Shown here: piece by piece, positions 27,861 through 36,529 of the stretch | Position numbering within the stretch: the first letter of the stretch is position 1 | Layout: every line of letters starts with the position of its first letter | Source: Amycolatopsis bartoniae | GTDB lineage: Bacteria > Actinomycetota > Actinomycetes > Mycobacteriales > Pseudonocardiaceae | NCBI RefSeq assembly: GCF_014191255.1 | Contig: NZ_JACHWH010000001.1 | Location: forward strand, 868,001-932,000 | Direction of reading: 5' to 3' | DNA: 64,000 nt | The notes under the pieces: generated by a model | What the model was told of the DNA's origin: nothing | The model's input: only the letters and a program-made list of their open reading frames with translations | Databases searched by the model: none | Translations under genes and position numbers: made by a program

Positions 27861-28457
27861 ATGCCCACCCCCACGAAGGGCCCCCGTCTCGGTGGATCGC
27901 CGGCCCACGAGCGGTTGATTCTGGCGAACCTGGCCACGTCGCTCTTCGAGCACGGCAAGATCACCACCACCGAGGCCAAGGCCCGCCGGGTCCGCCCGCT
28001 CGCCGAGAAGCTGATCACCAAGGCGAAGCGCGGTGACCTGCACAACCGGCGCCAGATCCAGCGGGTCATCCGCGACAAGGATGTGGTGCACAAGCTGCTC
28101 GCCGAGATCGGGCCGTTCTTCGACGACCGTCCGGGCGGCTACGTCCGGATCACCAAGACGCTGCCGCGCAAGGGCGACAACGCCCCGATGGCGGTCATCG
28201 AGCTGGTGTCCGAGAAGACTGTGACCGCCGAGGCCGAGCGCGCTCGCAAGAGCCGCTTCGCCAAGGACGAGGCGAAGGCCGAGGAAACCCCGGCCGCCGA
28301 GGTCGCCGACCAGGACGCCGAGGCCCCGGCTTCGGCCACCAAGGAGGCCACGGCGGAGCCCGCTGAGGGCGCTGACGAGGACACTCCGCAGGCCGAGGCG
28401 AAGTCCGAGGAAGCCGCCGAGGAGTCCGCGGACGAAGGCAAGAAGGACGAGTCCTGA
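27861..28457 (+). CDS. rplQ: 50S ribosomal protein L17 with long acidic tail
   Basis: 198 aa. Residues 1-120 are L17 ([40 protein letters not shown]). The remaining 75 residues are an Ala/Glu-rich, strongly acidic extension with no fold predicted by eye. L17 lies near the tunnel exit, so the tail would hang into solvent. An in-frame start at 27813 lacks a ribosome-binding site; AGGAG precedes the chosen ATG. Confidence 0.95.
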   Translation: MPTPTKGPRLGGSPAHERLILANLATSLFEHGKITTTEAKARRVRPLAEKLITKAKRGDLHNRRQIQRVIRDKDVVHKLLAEIGPFFDDRPGGYVRITKTLPRKGDNAPMAVIELVSEKTVTAEAERARKSRFAKDEAKAEETPAAEVADQDAEAPASATKEATAEPAEGADEDTPQAEAKSEEAAEESADEGKKDES

Positions 28458-29359
28458 CCGACTCCGTTCCGCGTGACGAGCCCGTTCTCCCCGGTGGGGA
28501 GGGCGGGCTCGTTCGTCTGCGCCTGGACGTCTCCTACGACGGCACGGACTTCTCGGGCTGGGCGCGGCAGCCGGGCCGCCGGACGGTGCAGGGGCTGCTC
28601 GAAGAGGCGCTCGCGAAGCAGCCGCCGGGTTCCGCGGTGCCGAAGTCGGTGGTGGTGGCCGGGCGCACGGATGCCGGGGTGCACGCCACGGGTCAGGTGG
28701 TGCACGTCGACGTCGTCCCGCTGAGTGGGCCCGCCGGCCGGTTGCCGGTGGACGAGCACGGGATTCCGGACCTGGAGCGCATGTGCCACCGGTGGAACCG
28801 GTACCTGCCGGGTGACGTGCGGGTGCTGTCCGCGCGCGTGGCGCCCGAGGGTTTCGACGCGCGGTTCTCCGCCGTGCGGCGGCACTACCGTTACCGCGTC
28901 TCGGACGCGCCGTGGGGCGTGGATCCGTTGGTGCGGCGGGACACCCTCGGCTGGGGGCGGGCGCTGTCCGTGACGGCGCTGAACGAGGGCGCCGAGGCGT
29001 TGCTGGGGTTGCGGGACTTCGCGGCGTTCTGCAAGCAGCGCGAGGGCAGCACCACGATCCGGGAGCTGCAACGGTTTTCCTGGCGGCGCCTGGACACGCA
29101 CCTGGTGGAGGCCGAGGTCTCGGCGGACGCGTTCTGCCACTCGATGGTGCGAAGTCTGGTGGGCGCGCTACTGCTCGTGGGGGACGGGCGCCGCCCGGTC
29201 GAGTGGCCGGCGGAGGTGCTGCGCAGCCGCACCCGGGACAGCGCGGTGGCCCCGGCCCACGGCCTCACGCTGGTCGGGGTGGACTACCCACCGGACGACG
29301 AGCTGGCCGCACGGGCGGAGCAGACCCGCGCGGTGCGCCAACCCACCGACGCGGGCTGA
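28454..29359 (+). CDS. truA: tRNA pseudouridine(38-40) synthase TruA, apparent CTG start
   Basis: 301 aa if initiated at CTG 28454. TruA modifies U38-U40 in tRNA anticodon arms. Catalytic Asp73 lies in [13 protein letters not shown]; the conserved N-terminal [17 protein letters not shown] and the C-terminal [14 protein letters not shown] are present. No in-frame ATG, GTG or TTG exists between rplQ and the conserved N-terminus; the first GTG (28586) would delete it. The CTG overlaps the rplQ stop as CTGA and has GAAGGA six bases upstream, so a CTG start is the simplest reading. A sequencing error is the alternative. Confidence 0.85.
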   Translation: MTDSVPRDEPVLPGGEGGLVRLRLDVSYDGTDFSGWARQPGRRTVQGLLEEALAKQPPGSAVPKSVVVAGRTDAGVHATGQVVHVDVVPLSGPAGRLPVDEHGIPDLERMCHRWNRYLPGDVRVLSARVAPEGFDARFSAVRRHYRYRVSDAPWGVDPLVRRDTLGWGRALSVTALNEGAEALLGLRDFAAFCKQREGSTTIRELQRFSWRRLDTHLVEAEVSADAFCHSMVRSLVGALLLVGDGRRPVEWPAEVLRSRTRDSAVAPAHGLTLVGVDYPPDDELAARAEQTRAVRQPTDAG

Positions 29360-29387
29360 GGTTCGCGGCCCGCGTCGACGGTGATCC

Positions 29388-30110
29388 TCAGTCGCCGCGG
29401 CGGACGGGGCCCAGTAGTTGCTGCTCCTTGCCCGTCGTGACGAGGCGGAGTGGGCGCCACAGGTTCGCGCCCAGTGCCACCACCTGGTCGTCCTTGAGGG
29501 TCGTCAGCTGGCGCATCATCTGCGGCGGCAGGCGCCAGATCCGCGCCGCCAGCTCGGCCTGCCCCACGGGCAACCGCTGCATCAGCACGATGTCCGCGGC
29601 GTTCGCGATCGTCGTCGCCTGCGGGTGCAGGTACGGCAGCACGTAGACCGTCGTCTGCCACGGCGAACGCGGCGGGAACAGGTCCTGCGGCGTCGGCCCG
29701 CCGTCGGTCACCACGAGCAGCGGCGCGTCCTCCGACGGCCGCGGCAGCTCGACCGGCGAGAGCCTGCGGATCTGCACCAGCGGCGACGGGCGCCCGTTCG
29801 GGCCGGTGCCCGCGGCCTGCGGCAACACCTGCCACGCCGCCGGACGGCCGGTGGCGATGACCACCCACGCGCCCACCGCCACGGCCCGCAACGCCACCTG
29901 CCGCGCGAGGTACAGACCACCGACGAGCACGATGCGCGTCGGCACCGCACGCAGGGCGGAGATGGTCAGCGGCTCGCCGTTCAACCCCGACCCGACGATG
30001 ATCCCGCCGCGGTCACCGGACGGGCTGATCGCGTCCAGCAGCTTCGGGTCCACGGTGAACTCGGGGGCGACCCCGTTGTTCCGCCCAGGATCACGCAACC
30101 GGAGGCTCAC
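29388..30110 (-). CDS. Unknown protein coupled to eccE
   Basis: 240 aa, GTG start overlapping the eccE stop by 4 nt (GTGA). It has an alternating Rossmann-like pattern: PTRIVLVGGLYLARQVALRA, VGAWVVIATGRPAAWQVL, DAPLLVVTDGGPTP, TTVYVLPYLHPQATTIANAA. No P-loop or signal peptide. Coupling to eccE makes a T7SS role likely. I do not know a family name; an accessory soluble component is inference. Confidence 0.7.
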   Translation of the reverse strand: MSLRLRDPGRNNGVAPEFTVDPKLLDAISPSGDRGGIIVGSGLNGEPLTISALRAVPTRIVLVGGLYLARQVALRAVAVGAWVVIATGRPAAWQVLPQAAGTGPNGRPSPLVQIRRLSPVELPRPSEDAPLLVVTDGGPTPQDLFPPRSPWQTTVYVLPYLHPQATTIANAADIVLMQRLPVGQAELAARIWRLPPQMMRQLTTLKDDQVVALGANLWRPLRLVTTGKEQQLLGPVRRGD

Positions 30111-31624
30111 GCCGTCCCTCCAATCGGCAGAGTGGCCGCGAGGCCCTCGATCTGCAGGCCGCGCAACGGGGTCAGCGACACGCCGACCTTGTCGGCCAGC
30201 GTGTTGAGCCGGTCGTCGGCCGCGTCGAGCTCGCGCGGGTTGCGTGCGCTCATCCGCACCACGCCGCGCAGGTTGATCTGGCCCTCGTCGTCGGCGGGGG
30301 AGATCGACAGCGCCACCGTGGCCGAAAGCGCGCGGACGCTCGTCAAGGCGTTGAGGCTGCTGGTGATCCGGCCCTTCGGCCAGCTGGTGACCGCGTAGCT
30401 GGCGTGCCCGATGCCCGCCGCGGTGACGCTCGTCCAGTGCTCCCGCATGTTCGTGCGCGTGTCACTGCCCGCGACGGCCGTCAGCTCGGCCGCGGAGATC
30501 CCGGCCCGCAGCACCTCGTCCGGGTCCAGCGGCCGGGTCGGCACGCCCTGCGACTCCAGCGCGTTGCGCACGCGGGACAAGGCACCGATCAGCGCCCGGT
30601 GCGCGCCGACGACACCGCCGCCGCGCTCGCGCACCGCCGCCGGGCAGCGCCGCGGATCCAGCCGGATCGCGACCCACGTGGTGCGCCGGGCGGCCGCGGG
30701 CAGCGGGCCCAGCACCTCCATGTACGAGGTCAGCGCGGGCGACTCGGACGGCAGCGCCGCGCTGCCGGGGTAGGTGTGCCAGATCACCTGGATGGAGTCG
30801 AGCACCACGCCGCGGTCTTCGAGGGTGGGCGCGAGCGCCGACAGCGGAAGACTGGGCGCGCCACCCGCCTGGGTGATCAGCGCGGGAGTCGGCTCGACGA
30901 GCAGCACCGCGGTCCACGTGCCGTCGTGCCACGCGAGGCCGACCTGCTGCCGCTCGTGGTCGGTGCCGTGCGCCACCACGAGGTCCGGCACGACGAGCCG
31001 CAGCAGGCTGACGCGCGCGTCCTCGGGACCGGTGACGGACTCGTCCTGGTTCGGCTCGACGTTCGGCCGGGGCTGCGCCGCCGTCCGGTCGTGTGAACGG
31101 AACGAGTAGCGCAACGTGAGCCCGAACCACTGCGTGAACCACTTGCCACGCCAACGGATGATCGCGACCAGCAGCGCCACGGCGACCACGCCGATCGCCA
31201 CGTACAGCAGCGAGGTGTTGATGGCGAGCAGGACCAGCCCGATCGCGAGCCCGACCTCCAGCACCACGAGGTTGGCCACGGGCAGCGGGCCGAGGCTCGC
31301 GACGGTGCGCCGCCTGCGGGCGGGCGGGGCGACCGGTGCGGGAGTGGCGCCGCCGGAGGGTTGTGGCGGCCGGGCCGGGGGAGGACCACCCGGGCCACTA
31401 GGCCCGCCGGGACCGCCAGGTCCACCAGGACCACCAGGGCCGCCGGGACCGCCCGGTCCACCGGGACCGGAACCGCCGGGTCCACCAGGCCCGCCAGGGC
31501 CACCGGGTACGCGAGGAGGAGGACCGCCCGCGGGACGGCCTTGCCGGGGTGGCGGACCCGCCGGGCGCCGGGGCGGCGGCGAGCCGGGAGGCCCGCCCGG
31601 TCGTGGCGGCGTGGTGACGGACAT
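30107..31624 (-). CDS. eccE: Type VII secretion protein EccE
   Basis: 505 aa. Residues 8-105 form a Pro/Gly collagen-like cytosolic N-terminus built of GPGGPGG units. Two membrane helices (about 128-175: LPVANLVVLEVGLAIGLVLL and LLYVAIGVVAVALLVAII) are followed by the soluble EccE domain (PF11203). EccE sits at the periphery of ESX membrane complexes. The ESX-4 locus of M. tuberculosis lacks eccE, whereas this locus and that of M. abscessus keep it. The gene diverges from eccB and is the first of a two-gene leftward unit. Confidence 0.88.
   Translation of the reverse strand: MSVTTPPRPGGPPGSPPPRRPAGPPPRQGRPAGGPPPRVPGGPGGPGGPGGSGPGGPGGPGGPGGPGGPGGPGGPSGPGGPPPARPPQPSGGATPAPVAPPARRRRTVASLGPLPVANLVVLEVGLAIGLVLLAINTSLLYVAIGVVAVALLVAIIRWRGKWFTQWFGLTLRYSFRSHDRTAAQPRPNVEPNQDESVTGPEDARVSLLRLVVPDLVVAHGTDHERQQVGLAWHDGTWTAVLLVEPTPALITQAGGAPSLPLSALAPTLEDRGVVLDSIQVIWHTYPGSAALPSESPALTSYMEVLGPLPAAARRTTWVAIRLDPRRCPAAVRERGGGVVGAHRALIGALSRVRNALESQGVPTRPLDPDEVLRAGISAAELTAVAGSDTRTNMREHWTSVTAAGIGHASYAVTSWPKGRITSSLNALTSVRALSATVALSISPADDEGQINLRGVVRMSARNPRELDAADDRLNTLADKVGVSLTPLRGLQIEGLAATLPIGGTA
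31383..31505. repeat. Tandem Gly/Pro-codon repeat inside eccE
   Basis: Degenerate 9-bp units such as CCGGGACCG, CCAGGACCA and CCGGGTCCA repeat across about 120 bp, encoding the collagen-like N-terminus of EccE. This is coding DNA, probably prone to length variation between strains, and not a CRISPR array. Confidence 0.75.
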
Positions 31625-31714
31625 CCGCGCTTTCTTCCCCTCGTCGTACTGCTGCCGAAAGCGAATCCGACACTAGCGGCTCGGGCCGGCACCAGTTGTC
31701 CCAAACCCGCACCA

Positions 31715-31750
31715 GTACGGTTCTCCTACGGTTATCCTGCGGAACCGTAC
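31715..31750. promoter_or_regulatory. Three-box element in the eccE/eccB divergent promoter region
   Basis: TACGGTT occurs at 31716 and again at 31727 (11 bp apart), with its complement AACCGTA at 31743. The outer pair forms a perfect 8-bp inverted repeat (GTACGGTT and AACCGTAC). It lies 28 nt ahead of eccB between divergent T7SS core genes. It is a good candidate operator or, in RNA, a leader hairpin; the regulator is unknown. Confidence 0.5.
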
Positions 31751-31777
31751 CGCGACTCGGGGAGCTGTAGGTCGAGA

Positions 31778-33376
31778 ATGCCGTCAACACCGACAACGAA
31801 ATCTCAGGTCCAGGCGTACCGCTTCGTGCTGCGCCGGATGCAGTCGGCACTGGTGCGGCGTGACTCGGTCATGCTGCACGACCCCATGCGCACGCACAGC
31901 CGGGCCACCCTCGTCGGGTTCATCCTCGGTCTGCTGGGCGTGGTCGGGTTCGTGATCTTCGGCCTCATCAGCCCGTCGCCCGCGGTGCCGGACTCCGGCA
32001 TCGTGATCGGCAAGGACTCCGGCACGATCTACGTCGTCTCGGGCAACCCCAAGTCGCTCACCCCGACGTTCAACCTCGCCTCGGCCCGCCTGCTGCTGCT
32101 CGCGCAGTCGAAGGGCGCGGCGACGGAGGCGGCGCAACCCACCGTGGTGCCGGACGACTCGCTGAAGGACATCCCGCACAACCGGCGCACGGGCATCGTC
32201 GACGGCCCGCAGCTGCTGCCGAGCGCGAGCCAGCGCATCTCCGACGCGTGGGGCGTGTGCGACAACCTGGTGATCAACGACCGGCTGCCCGACTCGGTCC
32301 AGCTGGAGCAGGCGAAGCTCGAGACCACCGTCTACGCGGGAGTGTCCGATCTGGGCAAGGAACTGGCGCTGGACTCGGCGGTGTACGCCAAGGCGGACAA
32401 CGGGAAGTCGTACCTGATCTACCGGCTGCCCAACAACCCGAACGACCCCAACGCCGACACCGTGCGGGCGGAGGTCGATCCGAACCAGGCCGCGGTGTCG
32501 TCGGTCTTCGGGCTCAACGGCGCTCCCGTGCGGCACATCTCGATCGGCCTGCTCAACGCGATCCCCGAGGTGACCCCGCTGGCGCCGCCCACGGTGCCGA
32601 GCCTAGGCGGCCAGGCGAACTTCCCGTCGCTCGCGGGCGAGGGGCTGCGCAACGGCAACGTGTTCCGGGTGAACAGCGTGACCGGTGCCTCCGACATCTA
32701 CGTCATCCTGCCCGGCGGCATCCAGAAGGTGGAGCCCGCCGTCGGTGACCTGATCCGGGCTTCGCAGTCCAGCAGCCGCGACATCCCCGTGGTCAGTCCG
32801 AACGAGATCAACGGCATCCGCCAGGTCCAGCCCGCCGATCCCGACGCGCTGCCGGTCAGCACGATGCCCGCGGTGGTGCCCACCATCCTCGACCCGGCGA
32901 AGTTCCCGACCACCTGTCTGGGCTGGACGATCGTGGACAACCAGCCGCACACCGTCGTCACGGTCGGGAGCCAGCTGCCGACGCCGCAGAACGCGAAGGT
33001 GATCGACATCGGCAAGCCGGGCCCGGACGGGAAGATCGACCACTTCTACCTGCCGCCGGGACGGGCCGCGGTGGTTCAGTCCGCGACGTCGGCGGACTCG
33101 TTCGGCAAGGGCCCGATGAGTCTGGTGACCGACAACGGCCTGCGTTACGGCATTCCGGACGCGAACACGTTGAAGGGGCTGGGGCTGGACAACCCGGCGC
33201 CGCGCCCGGCGCCGGAGACCATCCTGCGGCTCCTGCCCTCCGGAACCTCGCTGAACGTCACGGACGCGCAGCGCAGCTTCGACGACATCCCGGTGGACGG
33301 GAGCGCGGGGACCTTCCCGACGCAGCAGAGCCAGGCGGCCGTCGCCGGCAGCGGGCAGTCGGGCAGCGGCAACTGA
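31778..33376 (+). CDS. eccB: Type VII secretion protein EccB
   Basis: 532 aa. Cytosolic N-terminus TTKSQVQAYRFVLRRMQSAL, one membrane helix at about 47-68 (VGFILGLLGVVGFVIFGLIS), then a large extracytoplasmic domain with the EccB repeats (PF05108), two cysteines (CDNL and TTCLG) that may pair, and a Ser/Gly tail. EccB is a core subunit of the ESX membrane complex. The ATG was chosen because the upstream in-frame extension is not conserved-looking. It converges with mycP across a terminator. Confidence 0.93.
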   Translation: MPSTPTTKSQVQAYRFVLRRMQSALVRRDSVMLHDPMRTHSRATLVGFILGLLGVVGFVIFGLISPSPAVPDSGIVIGKDSGTIYVVSGNPKSLTPTFNLASARLLLLAQSKGAATEAAQPTVVPDDSLKDIPHNRRTGIVDGPQLLPSASQRISDAWGVCDNLVINDRLPDSVQLEQAKLETTVYAGVSDLGKELALDSAVYAKADNGKSYLIYRLPNNPNDPNADTVRAEVDPNQAAVSSVFGLNGAPVRHISIGLLNAIPEVTPLAPPTVPSLGGQANFPSLAGEGLRNGNVFRVNSVTGASDIYVILPGGIQKVEPAVGDLIRASQSSSRDIPVVSPNEINGIRQVQPADPDALPVSTMPAVVPTILDPAKFPTTCLGWTIVDNQPHTVVTVGSQLPTPQNAKVIDIGKPGPDGKIDHFYLPPGRAAVVQSATSADSFGKGPMSLVTDNGLRYGIPDANTLKGLGLDNPAPRPAPETILRLLPSGTSLNVTDAQRSFDDIPVDGSAGTFPTQQSQAAVAGSGQSGSGN

Positions 33377-33377
33377 G

Positions 33378-33409
33378 CGGTGTGGCACCTCCCGTGCGGT
33401 GCCACACCG
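33378..33409. terminator. Bidirectional terminator between eccB and mycP
   Basis: A perfect 11-bp stem (CGGTGTGGCAC and its complement) fills the 34-nt gap between the convergent eccB and mycP stops. No long T-run. Confidence 0.65.
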
Positions 33410-33410
33410 G

Positions 33411-34853
33411 CTACGCCGGGCGGTTGCGCCGGATGGTGTGGACCACGAACAGTGTGATCAGCAGTACCAGCAGTCCGCCACCGGTGCCGGCGAGCGCCAC
33501 GATCATCGGCGTCCAGTTCTTGTGCGCCGCGGGCGGCAGGCCGGACGGGAGCTGCTCCGGCTGCGCGGCCGGGATGCCCTCCTCCTCCGGCACGATCGCC
33601 GTCAGTGCCGCCACCGGGTTCACGACGCCGTAGCCGATGTAGTTGTCTCGCCCGCCCGGCGCACCCGGGTGCTGCGCGGTGGCCTCGATGCGGTGCATCA
33701 CCTGGTAGGCGTTGAGGTTCGGGAACTGCGCCCGCACCAGCGCCGCCACACCCGCGACGTACGGGGCCGCGAAGCTGGTGCCCTGGATGTCCTGCTGCTT
33801 GCCGTCCTCGACCACCTGGTTCGCCAGTTTGTCCGAGCCCTGCGACGGGTCGAGCGACGTGATCTTCGTGCCCGGCGCCGCCACGCTTACCCACGGCCCG
33901 TTCATGCTGAACGACGCGACGCCACCGCTCTCGTCGATGGCCGCGACCGAAAGCACGTCGTCGGCGAACCACGGCGGGCTGACGATCGACTGCGGCTCTT
34001 CCGGGTTCGGCTGGTTGTTCTGCTTGCAGGAGTCCGAAGTGTTCCCCGCGGCCGCGACGACCACGACGTTGCTCGTGGCCGCGAAGTGGACCGCGGCCTG
34101 CAGCTCCCGCTCGCCGGAGTTGATCTGGCCGTCGGCGGGACGGCAGTTGTCCACCGACATGTTGATGACGTTGGCGCCCTGGTGCACCGCGCGCACCACG
34201 GCCTGGGCGAGCGTGTGCGTGTTCCCCGCGCCCTGCCCCTGCTCGCGGCTGCCGCCACCGGTCTGCGCGCCGCCACCGGCCGACTGGTTGTTGGGCTGGC
34301 CGTAGTTCTGGCTGGACTGCCGGATCGACATGATCTGCGCGTCCGGCGCCACGCCCTTGAAGCCGATGTTGATCGGGGTGCTGGCGGCGATGATCCCCGC
34401 GACCTCGGTGCCGTGTCCGTCGCAGTCTTCGAGGCCGTTGTTCGCCGCGTTGACGTAGTCGCCCGCGCCGATCACCGGGAACCGGAAGTACGGGTGCTGG
34501 GTGACCCCGGTGTCGATCACCGCGACCTTGACGCCGCCGCCGGCGCTGCCATGTGCCGCCACGGCGAGCTTCTGCGCCTGCTCGATCTGCAGGTACTGCT
34601 GCCCCCAGGGCTTCTCCTGCAGCACGATGTTGTTGTCGAGGTCGCGGGTGACGCACTCCTTCTGCTTCTGGTACGGGATCTCGCTCTGCTGCCCGTTCCC
34701 GTCACCCGGCGCGTTGGTGCTGACCGGCGGCGGAGCCCACGGCTCGTTCGCGGTCGAGGTGTCCTGCGCGAGCGCGCTGAGCGGGCTGAAGACCCCGAGG
34801 GCCCCCGCGAGCAGCGCGACCGCGGACCGGCCGGGAACCCCCAAGGTACGCAC
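33411..34853 (-). CDS. mycP: Mycosin, T7SS-associated subtilisin-like serine protease
   Basis: 480 aa from GTG. Signal peptide (1-29, AVALLAGALGVFSPLSALA), then a subtilase domain with Asp114 (VAVIDTGV), His147 (DGHGTEVAG), oxyanion Asn271 (AAAGNTSD) and Ser360 (GTSFAAPYVAGVA), and a C-terminal membrane anchor at about 448-470 followed by RRNRPA. A Gly/Gln-rich loop at 185-212 is the mycosin-specific insert. Mycosins stabilise ESX complexes and cleave some substrates. Downstream of eccD on the same strand with a 14-nt gap. Confidence 0.92.
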   Translation of the reverse strand: MRTLGVPGRSAVALLAGALGVFSPLSALAQDTSTANEPWAPPPVSTNAPGDGNGQQSEIPYQKQKECVTRDLDNNIVLQEKPWGQQYLQIEQAQKLAVAAHGSAGGGVKVAVIDTGVTQHPYFRFPVIGAGDYVNAANNGLEDCDGHGTEVAGIIAASTPINIGFKGVAPDAQIMSIRQSSQNYGQPNNQSAGGGAQTGGGSREQGQGAGNTHTLAQAVVRAVHQGANVINMSVDNCRPADGQINSGERELQAAVHFAATSNVVVVAAAGNTSDSCKQNNQPNPEEPQSIVSPPWFADDVLSVAAIDESGGVASFSMNGPWVSVAAPGTKITSLDPSQGSDKLANQVVEDGKQQDIQGTSFAAPYVAGVAALVRAQFPNLNAYQVMHRIEATAQHPGAPGGRDNYIGYGVVNPVAALTAIVPEEEGIPAAQPEQLPSGLPPAAHKNWTPMIVALAGTGGGLLVLLITLFVVHTIRRNRPA

Positions 34854-34867
34854 GCGCGCAACCCCTC

Positions 34868-36262
34868 TCAGCTGAACGAGACGTGCCGCAGCACGGTGTA
34901 GAGGTCCATGACCGCGAGCGCGAGCGGCAGCACCGCCGCGATGCAGATGGCCTCGAACACCTCCACGGTCCGCCGCAGCGGCGGCGAGAACCGCTGGTTG
35001 GGGAAGATCACGCCGACCACCAGCGAGCCCACCGCGACCAGCACCAGCGCGCCGAAGACCCACAGCAGCCTGCCCGTCGGGCCCTGCGTGAAGATCCAGC
35101 CGATCAGGATGCCCCCTGCCGACACCATGCCGGTGGTCAGCAGCGCGACGGCCTGCGCGCCGTTGGCGTACGACCGCGCGCGCAGGAGCAGGACCAGCGT
35201 CGCGACCACCGCGGTGACGATCCCGAAGACGCCGGGTGCGGTCGCGGTGATGATCGCGGCGACCGCGGTGGCGCCGCCGCAGCCGACCAGCAGGCCCGTC
35301 ATGTAGTTGTGCGCCACCGCGGTGCGCCGCTCGATGGCGGTGTAGTCCGGGTAGGAGTCGTCCTCCTTGAGCTCCTCCGCCGTGCCGGGCACGTGGGGCA
35401 GCGGCAGCTTCGCGAGCCAGATCGTGGCGCGGGGCAGCACCGAGATCGCCGCGAGCGACACCGCCGCGGTGCCCGCCGCGATGCCGGGGGCGGGGTGCGC
35501 GATGAGCGTGGCGACGGTGAACGCGAGCACGCCGATGACCCCGGCCGTGGCGGCCGCGATGAACGTCGTGATGCCCGCGCCCATGACCAGGATCGCGACG
35601 GCCGCGAGTATCACCACGAGACCACTGCCGAGCAGCAGGTTCGCCCGCACCGTCAGCCCGGGCACCGCGTAGAACCCGGCGACGAAGGCGAACGGCAGAC
35701 CGCCCGCGGCGGCGATCACGACGCCGGTGCTCTCGGCCTGATAGGCGTTCGAGATGGTGGCACCGACCGCGAGGCACGCGATGGCGGCGACGCCCGCTGT
35801 CAGCGCCGCGGCGAGACCGTTGCCGCCGAACAGCGGGCCCGCGGTGAACAGCGCGACGGCGGCCGTGATCAGGGCCAGTCCGCCCGCGATGTGCCCGATG
35901 CGCCGCGCGGTCTCCTTGGTCCACGGCCGGAAGCTGTCCGGATCGGAGTCCGCGATGGCGTCCACCACGTCGTCGTACAGCGGGGGCGGCGGGTTCTCGT
36001 TGCGGCGGCGCAGCTGGAGCAGCTCACCGTCGACGACACCGAGCGAGGCCAGGGTGCGGCTGGGGTCCAGCGGGGCGTCGCCGAGCTTGGCCAGCGCCCA
36101 GCCGCCGTGACGGGCACCGCCGTCCGGCGAGGTCTCCTTCGCCATGTCCAGGAGCATCGGCAGCAGGTCGGCGACCGCGACGTCGGCGGGCAGTGCCACG
36201 TCGATCCGGGTGCGCGGCGCGACCACCGTTACCCTGCTGAATACCGTCGTGCCCGTTGCCAC
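34868..36262 (-). CDS. eccD: Type VII secretion integral membrane protein EccD
   Basis: 464 aa, GTG start. Residues 8-88 are a ubiquitin-like YukD domain (FSRVTVVAPRTRIDVALPAD), followed by a linker and about eleven hydrophobic helices to the C-terminus, the EccD arrangement (PF08817 plus membrane part). EccD forms the translocation vestibule of ESX systems. First gene of the leftward eccD-mycP unit, divergent from eccC. Confidence 0.92.
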   Translation of the reverse strand: MATGTTVFSRVTVVAPRTRIDVALPADVAVADLLPMLLDMAKETSPDGGARHGGWALAKLGDAPLDPSRTLASLGVVDGELLQLRRRNENPPPPLYDDVVDAIADSDPDSFRPWTKETARRIGHIAGGLALITAAVALFTAGPLFGGNGLAAALTAGVAAIACLAVGATISNAYQAESTGVVIAAAGGLPFAFVAGFYAVPGLTVRANLLLGSGLVVILAAVAILVMGAGITTFIAAATAGVIGVLAFTVATLIAHPAPGIAAGTAAVSLAAISVLPRATIWLAKLPLPHVPGTAEELKEDDSYPDYTAIERRTAVAHNYMTGLLVGCGGATAVAAIITATAPGVFGIVTAVVATLVLLLRARSYANGAQAVALLTTGMVSAGGILIGWIFTQGPTGRLLWVFGALVLVAVGSLVVGVIFPNQRFSPPLRRTVEVFEAICIAAVLPLALAVMDLYTVLRHVSFS

Positions 36263-36529
36263 GTGGGTGCCCCCTAAATAAGACAGTGCTGCGGGCTACT
36301 TATATCCGACCGGCGCCGCTGCCAGTACCCCGCCACCCGCCGAAACGTTCCGGACTGTCGGTGGGCGGTCCTAGTATTAACGCACCTGGGGTCGCCATGG
36401 GGTGGTTTCAGCGAGAACGGGACCGGCTCTGGCGGTATCGCCCCGCGGGGGTGTCCGGATTCGCTAACGTGTGGGACGGCCCCGGACCAGGCAGGAAGTC
36501 CGGGCGTCGGATTGAAGAGGGGTCCTTCG
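36263..36529. promoter_or_regulatory. Divergent promoter region eccD / eccC
   Basis: 267 nt between divergent starts. On the plus strand TTCCGG (36348), 18 nt and TAGTAT (36372) are a possible eccC promoter. On the minus strand TATAAG (36304-36299) could be the eccD -10. The eccC ribosome-binding site is GAAGAGGGG. The region is relatively AT-rich at its left end. Motif matches are weak. Confidence 0.35.

Noticed and set aside
31383-31505. CRISPR-like repeat array
   Set aside because: Units are 9 bp, without spacers, and encode the collagen-like part of EccE.
33411-35924. Mycosin with a 350-residue N-terminal extension
   Set aside because: The extension is antisense-like sequence across eccD in another frame. 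A GTG with a signal peptide at 34853 gives a normal mycosin.
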